DNA of 64,000 bases from Mastigias papua. Taxonomy: Eukaryota; Cnidaria; Scyphozoa; Rhizostomeae; Mastigiidae. Location: positions 6,626,341 through 6,690,340 of the forward strand of contig OZ025279.1 in assembly GCA_964019165.1 (NCBI GenBank). The letters run 5' to 3'. The first letter of the stretch is position 1. Every line of letters begins with the position of its first letter. This document shows positions 30,601 through 42,191 of this stretch, piece by piece. The position numbers and the translations under genes are program-made. The notes beneath the pieces are model-generated. The model worked only from the letters and a program-made list of their open reading frames with translations, was not told where the DNA came from and made no database searches.

Positions 30601-33600
30601 GATTCAATACTGCTTCTATGGTCCTAATGGACTACGAAAAAGAATGAATGAAGGCCTACCTGAAATTCATATGCGCTCCAGCTCCATTCCAATCGCCAGG
30701 CATTGGTTTGGGATCTAGTGAAACAACTATTCCAAAGTGTTCCGATATGCGAGATAGAATGTATCTGCCCATCCATGTCTGATCAGCGAGGTCGATTCCT
30801 TCAACGGGACCAATTTGAAACTCCCACTGCAATCAAATAACGAAATGGTTAAACAATCTAGAAAACGTGAGCTAGCGCTTTGCTTAATGCTGAAATCCAG
30901 CAAATTTCTCTTAGATGAAGGAATGAAGTTTTAGCCTCTATAAAAATATGTAGACGGTACAAAGTAATAGTTTTTTAAACTCTAAACTAATCGGGTGATA
31001 ACACAAAATCTGTGTGGTTGGTAATAGGAAGGCGCAAGTTAATATACATGATGGCAAAAAATGCTAAAATTTCCTGCATACGATTTACTGATTATGCATT
31101 GTCACAACACAGTCAGTGAGAATTGCACTATGATAAAAAAGATTTGAATATCTGTCTTCAGTTCCTTGCTCAGCTGAGTTTCTTCAAACTTAAGACTACT
31201 CAATACAAACGGCTGTCTTGTCCAGACAGCGGTGCGAACAGTGCCCAAAGGGAAAAAGAAAAAGCGATATACATCCTAGCCACATCCTATTCACTGACTA
31301 AGCACTGGCGTTACAGATTATTGTGAATTAAAAAATACCATCATGCCACACTTGCAGGGTCCCCCTCGCTTAGCCTAGTCTATAATTAACGAAGTATGCA
31401 ATCTGACTCCCCACTGTCACTGTATAATAGGGAAAAATGATGACTGTTACTTGAACGAGCATCTGGGGAAATTGTTATATCTAGAAATGCTAAAGGGTGC
31501 AATCATTGGCGGGAAAGTTTTTCTAGTTGATATTCGATTGCAAATATAAACTCATCTGTCATTCTAATGATTGAGATGGTTTCTAAGCTCTTTCATGACT
31601 GCAGTATCGAATCTTTCTTAAGAGTTTCTCAAGACTAAACGAGAATACTCGAGTTAGGTACCACTGAAGCGTTACGTAGACAGATAGGCACTACAGAAAA
31701 AAACACTGAAATGCATAGATTTTCGAAAGAAATTTATTCAACTTAAGCAAAAGAGACGATGGGCTTTCATGAAAATTGGAATTTCAAGTATATCAACTTA
31801 TTAACTTTCTTAGGTCTGAGAAATCCAGTTCTGAACTTTCTTAACTTATTGAGCAGCAGAGTAGTGCTTTCACATAAGCCACTTTCTCACAAAAACCTGT
31901 ACCAAAGTAAATTACATTTTTGAATACTAAAACTAATCGAAAAGAATAAAATAAAGAAATATATGTTTGTAGGACACTGCTGAACATAATACTGTGATTA
32001 AATACTGTGATTAAATACGCATGCAAATTATGCAAAACTGACAACACTCGTAATATACATAATCAAATCCCAAGCAAGTGCTTGTTTATGCTCAGGATTT
32101 CTGAAAAAAAAGCCCCTGTTAAAGTGAATAAAAATCAAGAGCTTCTATTTGTAACACATGTAGCCAATTGCAAGCTATATGAAAACAGAGAAGCTTGACA
32201 TTGTGACGTTGCGATTGACAAAATTCATTCTGTACAACTAGAAGTACTAAGCTCATCCAATACAAACCTGGTGTGTTGAGTATTCATGCGAAAAAGCATA
32301 CTAGTCAATACAAATCAGAACGATAAATAGTTCCAAAACGAATTCACAATAGGATGTTTGATTTATTTGGAGAACTCAACCCTGATATGATTATAACATG
32401 TACTGCAGCTGCTGGTAATGTGTTCACAATTAGAACAAATCTACTAAAATTAATGCTTTAAACAGCAAGCAGTCGTGTTAAACTTATTTATAAGGTATTC
32501 CAAATATTAGAGTGTATAGGCTGTAGATTGCTGCATTCCAATGCTTCTTGATTGCCAAGTATAAGTAGTGTTTTCGAACTACTTAGATTACGCAAATAAG
32601 CAGTCGGGAACTTTACTAAATATATTGCAAATTTAAGGGACGCATAACTGAAGCCCCCATAATTAAAGGATGCTAAACTAAAAGACACAAAACATAAGGG
32701 AACAGGGCAACATTTTTTTTGACCAATCAGCTGATCTGATTGCATCAAATTAGGAACCAATGAGATGCTTCCATTTCTACAGATATTTCATTGTACGCCA
32801 TTTTGAAGCTGAGTTGCTGTGGACAAAATCATTTCTCACAACTTTTGGCCCGGAAGAGAACTTACGCTGATTTACAGGGACGAGTTTGCATTGCAAACTC
32901 GAGAGTACATTTTACATTGATATCTGGGAGCCTGAAGCTGGGAAATGAATGGTTTCCAAGATATTCAACATATGCAGCAGTGCCCACTGTTTACCTTCTA
33001 TACAAGACGCCCTTCTTGAACCACCTATAACTTCTAGAACGACATGCACGAGATACATTTTTACATGTTTTCACTTCGCCAGCACACAAACCAATCCCAA
33101 AGCTACAATTTTGAATCTGGCAATTTTGGCGTAAAACTATGACGAAGGATTCTCACGCCACTTCACAAGGCGATAAGCAGCAAAGAGAGATGGCAGGTTT
33201 TGCAGAACTATTAAGTGTGTAGGAAAAGTTAGAAACGTGCATACGAAGAAAGAACGCAGCTCTTGCATACAAATCGGCTACTTATACATGAAAATTGGGT
33301 GCACTCATTTTATTGCATGAAGGATTTATAAGAACTTTGCATCCAGTCGCTGTATCCCGAAAAATGTAAAGACAGGTCCCCAAAAACAGATTGACGAAAG
33401 GAAGATTGAATCAATAGCGGTGAAACAAGACAATACTGGTACTGTACTATTCATACCATCTTCTCCACCGTAGGATGATGCAAAGTCACTTCAACGTTAG
33501 ATCTAGACTAGAAAGTTATGCAGAAGTACCAAGTCCATGAACAAAACATAAATGTACTTTCTCCCTGAACACAGAAAGTACTATCTTCAATAAGCATACA

Positions 33601-36600
33601 GACTTGCTACATGATCAGCAGAATATTAGGAAAACGTGATTTTGGTGATCAATGCAGTGTTCATCTAATGAAACAGTAATGACTTGGGGAAGAATGACGT
33701 AGGTAATAAATCCTACGTTTTGTCATGTGCGTCCTAAAAACCATTTGTCAGCAACGCTCCAATACTAGGTTGGAAGATAGCAATAAGCTGGATCTCTGGG
33801 ATGAAACAGAGGACGCCATAAGATCTGACAGCTAGTTTTAACTATTCCGTACATTGAGCTTTCCCTAGCCCGAAACTATGAAGCATAAAGATAAATTTGA
33901 GGATTAGTTATGCAAGCCAAAGTCTGTTCATACTTTGTGCAAGAATAAACACAGCACGTTCTTGTCGTTCCGACAGTCAAGGGTGGTTCAGGAAGGGCCT
34001 CTTCCATATAAGGTAAACAATAGGCGCTGCTCTATATGTTGAATATCTTTGAACCATTCATTCCCCAGTCTAGGGTTCCGAGATATCAATGAAAATGTAC
34101 TTACAAGATTGCAATTAAAAGTTCGTCTCTGTAAATGAATGTAAATTTTTTCCGGGCAAAAAGTGTTGAGTAGTGACTTCTCCACAGCAAAAAATATGTA
34201 AAAAATTAAAGCATCCTAACAATTTTATTAAAAAAATCGCTGATTGGTTGAGAACAAAATGTGCACACGTTCAACAAAAACAAGGGCGTGCTTTCGATTT
34301 GAAGTGCTTACACGAATACTCACAAAACAAAGAAGGGTACTCTTTAAAGATATGGTGATCATTTGAGTACCCATGGTACAATGAATGGTATCCATTTGAG
34401 CTAGGGTACTCGTTTGACTCAACGTGGTTCAAAGTATATTATATAGGGGGTCATTCATTTAGTACGTACGCACGAAGGGGGTGAGGGGGGATCAAGCAAA
34501 TGCGTACGAATGCGTACAAGGGGGAGGGGGGTTGACACATGAAGTACGTACGCAAAGCAAAAAATTATCAGCTTTTTGTATGCATCCTCCATTACTTCCA
34601 TTTGCAAAGGACCCTTCACAAGCAATTAATTAATGAAGTACGTATTCAGTTGGAATTACTTCTAGTACAGGGGTGTCAAACATACGGACCGCAGGCCGAA
34701 TCCGACAATGTGGCCCCCTAGGAATTTTGAATAAACTGAAACCTAGCGATATTTTTCCAATTGTAATAGCGGCATTTACCAGTGGCATTTACAAGGCTGA
34801 ACACCCAGTTTTTCGCCATTGTCTAGCGTGCCAGATAGGAAACATGCGATGAGTTACGTACGTTTGAAAGCCCCTATTACCTAGCCCTCTCGGGTTCCGT
34901 CAACCTACCAGGCCACTGTGGCGCCATATTATACCCTATGTGGCCATTTCTTTGAACGGTACTACAGATTTTTCATGAAATACATTTGAAGTAATCATTT
35001 CAATGTCTCATGAACAGCTGCTCGTGAAAGCTTAAAAAGTCTTTCTCCATGGTTTTAGACGCCTAGACACTTTCTTTTAGAGATGGGGGGGGGGGTCAAA
35101 CAACCAAGAGTACGTACGCAAAAGGGGGGGTGAGTATAAAGCGTACGTGTGCGTACGAGGGGGAAGGGGGGGGGTCAAATTTTAGCCAATTTAGAGCGTA
35201 CGTACTAATTGAATGACCCCTAGGAAGAAAACACATCATATAAGTACAAATAACCTAGGCGCATATGCACGTACCTGACCGGGCATAACCTCTGCATTTT
35301 CACCACCGTGCAGGACACCTGCGTATAAGCAAGCTCTGTAATGTGCCTCTACGACTTCTCTCCCGAATACACGTCCAGTCCCAACGCCACAGTAATATGG
35401 GCCCTGTGGACCTGGGAAACCGCCTTTCGGCCAACCCAAAGGGTAGGAATCTGTATCGAGAAGCGTGTACTCCTGTTCAATTGCAAACCAAGGGTGCTCA
35501 TCCTAAAACGAAAATAGAAATGTAACTAAGTTGGTTTAACTGTTGAGAGGGGTGCACATCGAAAAATTAAGTGAAGAGTAAAACTTTGTTAGAATCGAAC
35601 AAGCAAATGGAGTAATTCCTTATTTCTATCAAAAATAGGAGAAAGACAGAGAACATCACACTGCTAGTCATGGGGAACTTACATCGTACTGATAAGCTAT
35701 AATATTCAGATCGAATCTTGGGTAATTATTATCATAAACTAAAATTGTTACTATCATAATAAATGGGGACCACTCATACCACACCCCTACTTCACGTCAT
35801 TGTTTGTAAACAAAACTATTCTCGATAGGTAACAAAGGGGAATTGTTCGCCGAAAGGTGATGCTGTCGTTGTTGTGTTATGAATTATTCAGCACTGAAAG
35901 CTCCTTAATAGTTCCTTAATTTCACTGCACATTTAGTGCCATATCAATGGTATAGACACAAGTAAAACATTAAAATTCTGGACTTTGCTTATAATTCTGG
36001 CTATGACCTAAGACCAAACACACAAAGAAGCTAGGAAAGAAGTTTTATAAAAGTTAAAGCATAATGTCAAAATATAAAAGCATAAAGCATGCTCAATGGA
36101 ACACTCTGACACAAGAAAAGTTCCTCAGAGAATTTTCCTTTAGTAGTATAAGTTCCTTAAATATTTTTGCATTCTACATGTAGGTTCCTTACAAAGTGGT
36201 TACTTATAAAAAAGCATGATTACACCCAAGAGTCAACTCTTCAAAACAGAAGCTTTTCAAAGAACAAAGATGTCTTCTAAATATTTCACTACCGGGCATC
36301 CAACATTAATTTCAATACTAACTTTACACAGGAGACTCCCTGTCCTCTCTTAAATCAATGCATTGCGTTGCGCTACCAGAAAATAGTTGTGATTAAATGA
36401 AATGAAAATAAATTTAAAAAAATAGCCAAAATCGCACTTTGCATTTCTCCAACGCTTCGACGCAACTATGTCTATGATTTGTCTCAACAGGCTCGTTTTT
36501 GTAATTGTATGTGTCGCAGAGTACCAGTTTGCTCGATCCTTTACGAAAAGGGTCTTGGAAGATCCTTCTCGGTATGAGAAATGTATCACTGTTCTGCCCT

Positions 36601-39600
36601 TGTGCCTGGCCTGTTGAAGAACCATCAAAGTTCCATATAGGCAAATCCTCTGGCCTTTCTGGCTCCTTTTCTAGTGTTCTTGTCTTTGAGCGTGTATACT
36701 CGCCAGTTCCATCTATCCAAACGTATGTTGCTAAGACACTGTCAGTGGGAAGATCCATGAATGCATGAAAGCTGTTATAGTTTATCCCAGAATATTGCCG
36801 AAATGCTGCAACATTCCTGTACGAGAAAAAATTTCATAAGATTCTATTTGATACTCTAACAGCCGAGAAAAAACTGAACTGAAGAATGGCAAACGCTTTT
36901 CATCTGGGTATGACATAAAGGGCTGCATGGCATGGTCACACTTTGTCAAAGACCACAGTTTCGCCTTCTAATGCGCAAAAAGGATGACAGATTTACAAAG
37001 AAGTAAATCCTTTGATTGGATAAACTTTAAGATTTTATCCAATCATATAAAGGTAGCTAAAGGAACCTCTTATAGAGTGATTCCAATCAATAACAGTACT
37101 TGAAAGAAGGAGGATAGGGTTTGCTATTACACTGATAAAAATTTGTTACACTGAGAAATGTTTAAAGGGAAAAGGTGAGAGACTTAAAAAAAGACAAATG
37201 ACACCACTTAAAAATGGAATCTTACTTCATAAAGCGGATTTCATCGTATCTCATTGTCGCTCACATCTGCAACTGGGACTGTTCGTTCAGTACAGAATAA
37301 AAACTTCTCAAAAGAATTAGAATTAGCATGTGTCACGCGATTAGGCTAGTGGTAGAAGTGGTAGAGAGAGAGAGGGAGAGTTGGAGAAGGAAGTGGGAAA
37401 ATGGAGGAAGCTTGAATGTCATAGCAGTTATTGAATAGACAAAGTGTGTATAATTAAGAAGTACATAGAGAAAGACTTGTGTAGTTCTTTGGCGTATCTC
37501 ATAGGAACTCAGAGTATCATTACAACGGCTGTAGAAAACTTAAATTTATCGCCAGTTTCATTGATACACAGATGTTCCCTTTATCTAATGGTAAGATGTC
37601 GGATAGCTTTCCCGTAGTAACTGGCAGTGTAGTCAGGACACATCTTTCTATAAATTATGGGACAAAAATGCAAGAGTATTCTACGTATAAAGGGAAGAAA
37701 GGAAGAAATTCACATGGGTGATATACCAGACCATATTACAAAGGGTTTTCAGGAGTCTAGAAAAAGCTGGAAAACATGGAAAAGTAAGGAGACAACTTTT
37801 GAGGTCAAGGTAAACCTTGAATGGTCTGCAAAAGCCAGGGAATCTTTTCTAGCCTGGGAATTTGTTCACACTCTCATTGTTTTTTGCTCCTTCATTGTCG
37901 GTACATATAGCACAACATGTCCTTGGTCCGTTGGGATTTTAAAAAATTCAGGCTGGAAAAGCCTGGAAAAGCCAAGGAATGTTTGTGAAAAAGAAGTGAG
38001 AACCCCGATTACCGTTGATAGACGGACAGCAGTGTTTGACAAAGCAACCAAATTGTCTCTAATAATGATACTATATTGACCAAGAAAATGAACGTAAAAA
38101 TTTTTAAGAGTTGCATCCTTACCAGGAGGAGAAGGTACCATTTTCCGGTAATGGGAGTTAAGAAAAAGCCAATAACTGTATAAATGAGGTTCATTGCAAG
38201 AAAAAAGTCTTTGACTAGAGGTCAATTAAAGTCTTCTTGCGAAAAAGACCACTAGAGAAGGAAAGGTCGTCATTTTTTGAGACGAGAACATCAAGGAATG
38301 ACAAAAAGCTATTTAATTCAGGTTCCACGGCAAATAAAACATATTCACTTGCTCATGTTGCATATTCACAAAATAAAGGAATAGGCGAATGTGAAAAGGA
38401 TCCTTGAACAGACAGTGTCATCAACAGTACAACCATGGGACAGCAATACTGCATTCACACTATTTGCGAGCTTATATTTAAGTACATCATAAGTACGAAA
38501 ACGGGAATTATTGTTCCGTGCCCCCAACACCATCACTTGACGGGCACACCATCACTTGACGGGCACACCATCACTTGACGGGCACACCATCACTTGACGG
38601 GCACACCATCATTTGACGGGCACACCATCATTTGACGGGCACAAGGGGTTTAAGGAAGTTCAACTTACTGTAGCCACCACGTAGCTGCATTAGAATAGAT
38701 GATGGGTCAATGTTGTAGACTACTTCAGTGGGTGGACAAACAACAGACTGGTTCTGGGAGTGGACAAATAATATACAATAATTGCTGTTTGAAAATAGAG
38801 AACTTGATTGTCTAATCTCATGGTAGAGTCTTTCCTATTCCAGTAAGCAGTTAGGATAAAAACTTTACTTAAAGCCCCTCGGTCTTGCACACAATTGGCC
38901 TATTGTTGTGTGCCTGCAGAGATATTTGAAGAATAGGAATTAGGCATCGTGTATAATATGGAGTCCACTTGCTAGCTATTTTGTAAAAGGGAATAAGATG
39001 TCTATTCCACCAACGGAGATGCAATGGTTTCCACCCAAGCTCATCATATATTTATGCACGAGAAGCACTTCTTCGAAGTCCAGTAAATGCTAGCGCAGCA
39101 GAGTATTGAAAAATTGTAAATTCTCCTCATTTTCAATATTGGAGATGACACAACGGCTAAATTTACAAATATTATCTGCATGGTGGTGTATGATGTCGTA
39201 CTAATCTAGATATGGTTGGATATAGTGTCTGTGCATATAATTTAAGGTGCGACACAGTAAGCATTTTGAGAGAAACTTCAACATTCCTATTCCTTGTCTG
39301 CATTTGGAAATAACGGCTTTCACATGACTAGCAAAGGGCAATTGGGAATCTCGAATAACGCTAAGATGCACTAGCTCTTCGACGTTTCATACAGGAATGT
39401 TATTTAAACATATGGGTGGGTGGTCTCCCTTGGCAGCTCGTTTTGGGAAAAGCTACTCCTATTGCTTGCTTACTTGGGTCTGGATTAAAAGACATCCTCC
39501 ATCAAATTCATCATCATTGTCCTGAGCCATCCTTTCAAAAGGTGTATGAGAAGAACAATAATTGAGAGGCTTTAGCAAGATGCCAAATTTAAGACCGTGT

Positions 39601-39989
39601 GAAAAAAGTTTTGCTTCAATATCACTAAGGCTATAGGAGAACTAAAAATAACTTTAGTAGGGTTAATATAACTAAAGAAATTTGTCTGCAATGCAACCAG
39701 ATAAGTTTGTCTGCTTGAGTTTGTCTAACAACACAACCTTTGAACGACCTCTAAGATCGGAATAAAACAAGCCAGAACCGTTCATTAGAACAACATAGCA
39801 ATGCTAGGACATACTTCAGCTTTAAACAAGAAAGATATCTGCCTACCTTGGTGCACTGGTTTTTGGCTTCATTGAAACATGAGTAGGATTGCCACATGAC
39901 TTCTCGCTTGCTGCTACTGGCAACGCAGGGTATAATCTTCTGGCTACGGAGGCCACGATGCGATTAGTCCGAGAAAGTATTGATGCCAT
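27651..39989 (-). CDS. GLUL: Glutamine synthetase with predicted mitochondrial presequence (GS2), six coding exons
   Basis: Same reaction as GS1. Coding exons: 39989-39847, 38784-38669, 36805-36438, 35502-35275, 30826-30660, 27978-27651. The frame is kept through all joins, giving 449 residues. The last three exons equal those of GS1 in length and phase. Catalytic residues are kept (E218, E220, E280, E287, H337, E389, E422, R424; 84 more than GS1). Differences: FAIEQEYT instead of FGIEQEYT, and GAHMNFS instead of GAHTNYS. The extra N-terminus starts [20 protein letters not shown], rich in Arg, Ser and Ala and free of acids, like a mitochondrial presequence. A good acceptor at 40044 suggests a further noncoding 5' exon. 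Splicing of the first two exons and the weak donor at 36438/36437 (AAA|GTGCGA) are inferred; the enzyme call is firm. Introns hold several transposons. Confidence 0.93.
27979..30089. other. Last GS2 intron, downstream part
   Basis: Contains low-complexity GTAA-rich sequence: repeated GGTAAGAAGAA units at 29268-29325 and degenerate AAGTAAGTGAGCAAGGAAG units near 28905 and 29438. No exon is recognised on either strand. Confidence 0.4.
29268..29325. repeat. GGTAAGAAGAA tandem repeat
   Basis: Four to five imperfect copies of an 11-12 base purine-rich unit, within the last intron of GS2. Confidence 0.8.
30090..30653 (+). pseudogene. LINE C-terminal relic in GS2 intron
   Basis: The plus strand at 30378-30410 encodes [11 protein letters not shown], followed by pieces resembling [10 protein letters not shown] and ending near [15 protein letters not shown] remnants. 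This is the C-terminal tail typical of non-LTR reverse transcriptases (R+RQ+.WFGH..R). Upstream sequence from about 30090 is probably the same element but too decayed to prove. Its 3' end stops within about ten bases of the splice donor of the GS2 exon at 30660. Confidence 0.65.
30827..32708. other. GS2 intron between exons 4 and 5, distal part
   Basis: No gene or recognisable element. Confidence 0.3.
32709..34263. mobile_element. Long inverted-repeat element in GS2 intron
   Basis: Sequence at about 32709-33052 recurs inverted at 33957-34263. Matching landmarks: CCAATCAGC near the outer ends, TTTGGCCCGGA versus TTTTGCCCGGA, CATTGATATCT, AATGAATGGTT, GATATTCAACATAT, TGTTTACCTT and GAACCACC at the inner ends. 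About 300-340 bp of repeat enclose a 900-bp core. The copies have diverged by many substitutions, so the element is old. No transposase could be read in the core. Class uncertain: Mutator-type elements and fold-back elements both have long inverted repeats. Confidence 0.6.
34447..35220. mobile_element. MITE with GGGGTCATTCA ends in GS2 intron
   Basis: GGGGTCATTCATTTAGTACG at 34447 is mirrored by CGTACTAATTGAATGACCCC ending 35220. TAG is present on both sides (34444-34446 and 35221-35223). GTACGTACGC motifs and G-rich tracts recur subterminally. Its right end lies only 55 bases from the GS2 exon ending at 35275. The interior contains CAGGGGTGTCAAAC near 34668, a hAT-like end without a partner. 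Confidence 0.85.
35900..36218 (-). mobile_element. Family A element in GS2 intron
   Basis: CTCCTTAATAGTTCCTTAAT with CACTGCACAT (left) and TTCTACATGTAGGTTCCTTA with AAAAAGC (right) match the two halves of the full-length copy at 53380-53832. The left terminal repeat is missing. The coding remnant is deleted. Confidence 0.7.
36819..38526. other. GS2 intron between exons 2 and 3
   Basis: A 140-codon plus-strand frame at 37657-38079 has no recognisable product and repeats the phrase GCCTGGAAAAGCC. A short GA-rich tract lies near 37360-37400. Nothing else seen. Confidence 0.35.
38527..38642. repeat. Six 19-bp tandem repeats beside GS2 exon 2
   Basis: Six consecutive copies of CACCATCACTTGACGGGCA; the last two differ by one C-to-T change. 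The array ends 26 bases from the donor of the exon at 38669. It has no spacers, so it is a minisatellite and not a CRISPR. Confidence 0.95.
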
Positions 39990-41865
39990 GTTGAAGTTGA
40001 ACTATTGCTATCTATCTACTGCAGGTTACTAATTTGTTTGTCACCTGGAAAGAAGCGATGGATATTATTAGCAAGCTACGAATTCAAGTTAAAAAATAAC
40101 TTAATTCATCGTCATAAGACAGACCTTCTGTCATAATAGCAATGGCCTCGTAATGGGATTCGATTGATAACTATTAACGCAAGATTAATCGAATCCCGTT
40201 GGCAACCAATACCACATGAACTAAGTGAATTCCAGATACTTCACTTCGGTTACAAGTACTGGTTACAAATACATACCGCCAATGTCAAATGATGGTCAAA
40301 TATCTTCTACAAATTGACCGCTAGTCAGTAAATAGATACTACATATCTATTTAATTTCTTAAATTGCGCACACTACTAAAAGTCCTAGTGAAACTGAAAG
40401 ATAGCACTAGCAAGCAAACCTTTCCCTGAAAATACAGGATATTGGTTGGAGCCTAAGATATGTATTATGTGTCTACAATTTTTTTGAATGTCTCAAAAGA
40501 ATGTTGGATCAATTAATTGCAGCCAAAAGGTCGTCCCATAAGTCTGCACCGTTTATACGGTGACGCTCTTTTATGAAGTACGATTGAAAACTACTGTGCC
40601 AAAGCATTTGGAATCATGACGTAAATAGCAGTACTACATGGGAATATTCTAAAACGCCGTGATCCATTCTATAATCTTCATTCAAACGAAGTTTCAGTTC
40701 TTGAAAGAAATCCGAACTAACACCCCAGTCGTAACTGAAATAAGACGCCACGACGTGAAACCAAGAAAAAACAACTTTGAAACAGTGAAGTTTCAACTGA
40801 TCGGGTAATACCGACAAGAAAATCAACCGAAATAATGAACTTTCGAATGAAAAGCCGCGTGCTAACAGTTAATTTCAGGTCTACACATGCGCACTTTGCT
40901 GTGGAATAAACTCACGGGTTTGCCCGGAGCACGAGATTTCCTCTACAGCAGCTGCTATAGGTACTGGGAAAAGATAAGGCTGTGTGTAAGTAATGCTCTC
41001 AAAAAGACACATATTCAAGGGTGCTTTGTGAAAAAGCAGATTCCAGTTCCTAGACGAGGAATAAACTGTCAATGGGTAGCTTTCTCCAATTATTTGCACG
41101 GTAAAGCTGTAAAGTTCTTGTTTTGATACTGCATATTGGCAAAACATGGAATAGGATTGTCTGTTGAATGCTCCCACCATAAGGTAACTAGTTCATACGG
41201 AATACACATGAGCACGAATGCTGCTGCAGGATAACTATCTTGCACGTGTCAACTCTCAAATTCAGTGCACACTGGGAGGCCTCAATCACCTTACGTCCTA
41301 AGAAAATGGTAGGCGAGAACTCGCCTAGCCGACTGGCAAATGAATTCTACGATGAAAACAGTAACATACCTCTCACAGTTGCGTCTTCCAAGTCTTACCA
41401 AGCAAAGGGCCTATTTCCCGACGATTTGAATAAAAGCAAAGGCAATACAAACAGCTTTGACGTGTTGTGTATTGAGCAAAGAGAATTGGATCAATCGTTA
41501 AACACAATAGCGATCGCTAAGATAACTCAAAGCCCAATCCAGAAACAGATGAGTAATCGGCCGATCAATGGCAGATAATTGTAGGCAGCACAATGCACAT
41601 ACGCCAAACATCATAATATTTCAGATCAGAATTGCACTCAAGGTACATCGATGATCATCATATGACTTCTATACAATACTATACGTGTGACACTTCATTG
41701 TTCGGAACCATAAGGTGTCGGCAGTGGGTGATAAAACAACTTCTAAAGAGGATCCTTTTAACGATAGCCCGAGGAACGTATTGGGAGGGCTCAGGTCCCC
41801 TTACAATGAGCGTATGCTAGCTTAGGGAACTCCTATGTAGTAAGAACCTACCCTTTGTTACGGCT
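39990..41865. other. Region upstream of GS2 (5'UTR and promoter)
   Basis: CTTCTTTCCAG|GTGACAAAC at 40044 (minus) is a strong acceptor 55 bases before the GS2 ATG. A noncoding first exon with donor CCC|GTGAGTTT at 40916/40915 is possible. Open frames at 40881-41180 (minus) and 41240-41578 (plus) are not recognisable. Confidence 0.4.
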
Positions 41866-41868
41866 TTA

Positions 41869-42188
41869 AGCCTGGTTTTCATATGTCATAAAGATCGTAA
41901 ATATCGGGGATTTTTCCGATCCCCGATTCTTATGATATATGAGAACGAGCAAAGTGAAGCATCCCAGTCTGTCCCCGATGATCCCAGTTCCATGTCATAG
42001 GAATCGTAAGAATCGTAAGAATAGGAAGCGTTTCTATTTTTCTGATACGTCCCCGACAATCTCCGATCGACTGGGATTCTTACGACATATGTGAACAGGG
42101 CTATCGCAAGGATCATAATTGTCATTAAAGTCTGGAATCGGAAAAATCCCCGATCTTTACGATTCTTGGGATATATGAGAACCAGGCT
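41869..42188. mobile_element. MITE with AGCCTGGTT ends and internal repeats
   Basis: AGCCTGGTTTTCATAT at 41869 mirrors ATATGAGAACCAGGCT ending 42188. TTA is duplicated on both sides (41866-41868, 42189-42191), which fits PIF/Harbinger-type insertion. The inverted arms also share ATCGGGGATTTTTCCGAT. Shorter relatives of the arm (TCTTACGACATATGTGAAC and TCTTATGATATATGAGAAC) recur in the middle. Confidence 0.8.
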
Positions 42189-42191
42189 TTA

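Noticed and set aside
34668..34720. hAT end CAGGGGTGTCAAAC
   Set aside because: No inverted partner was found nearby. Kept only as a note in the surrounding MITE.
37657..38079. 140-codon plus-strand frame
   Set aside because: Lies in a GS2 intron, has no recognisable domain and includes short internal DNA repeats.
38527..38642. CRISPR-like array
   Set aside because: The units are contiguous with no spacers, in an animal intron; it is a minisatellite.
38753..38784. Alternative acceptor CTCCCAG at 38754 for GS2 exon 2
   Set aside because: It puts the leader exon and the following sequence out of frame. The acceptor before 38784 keeps the frame. A separate first exon could still use it.
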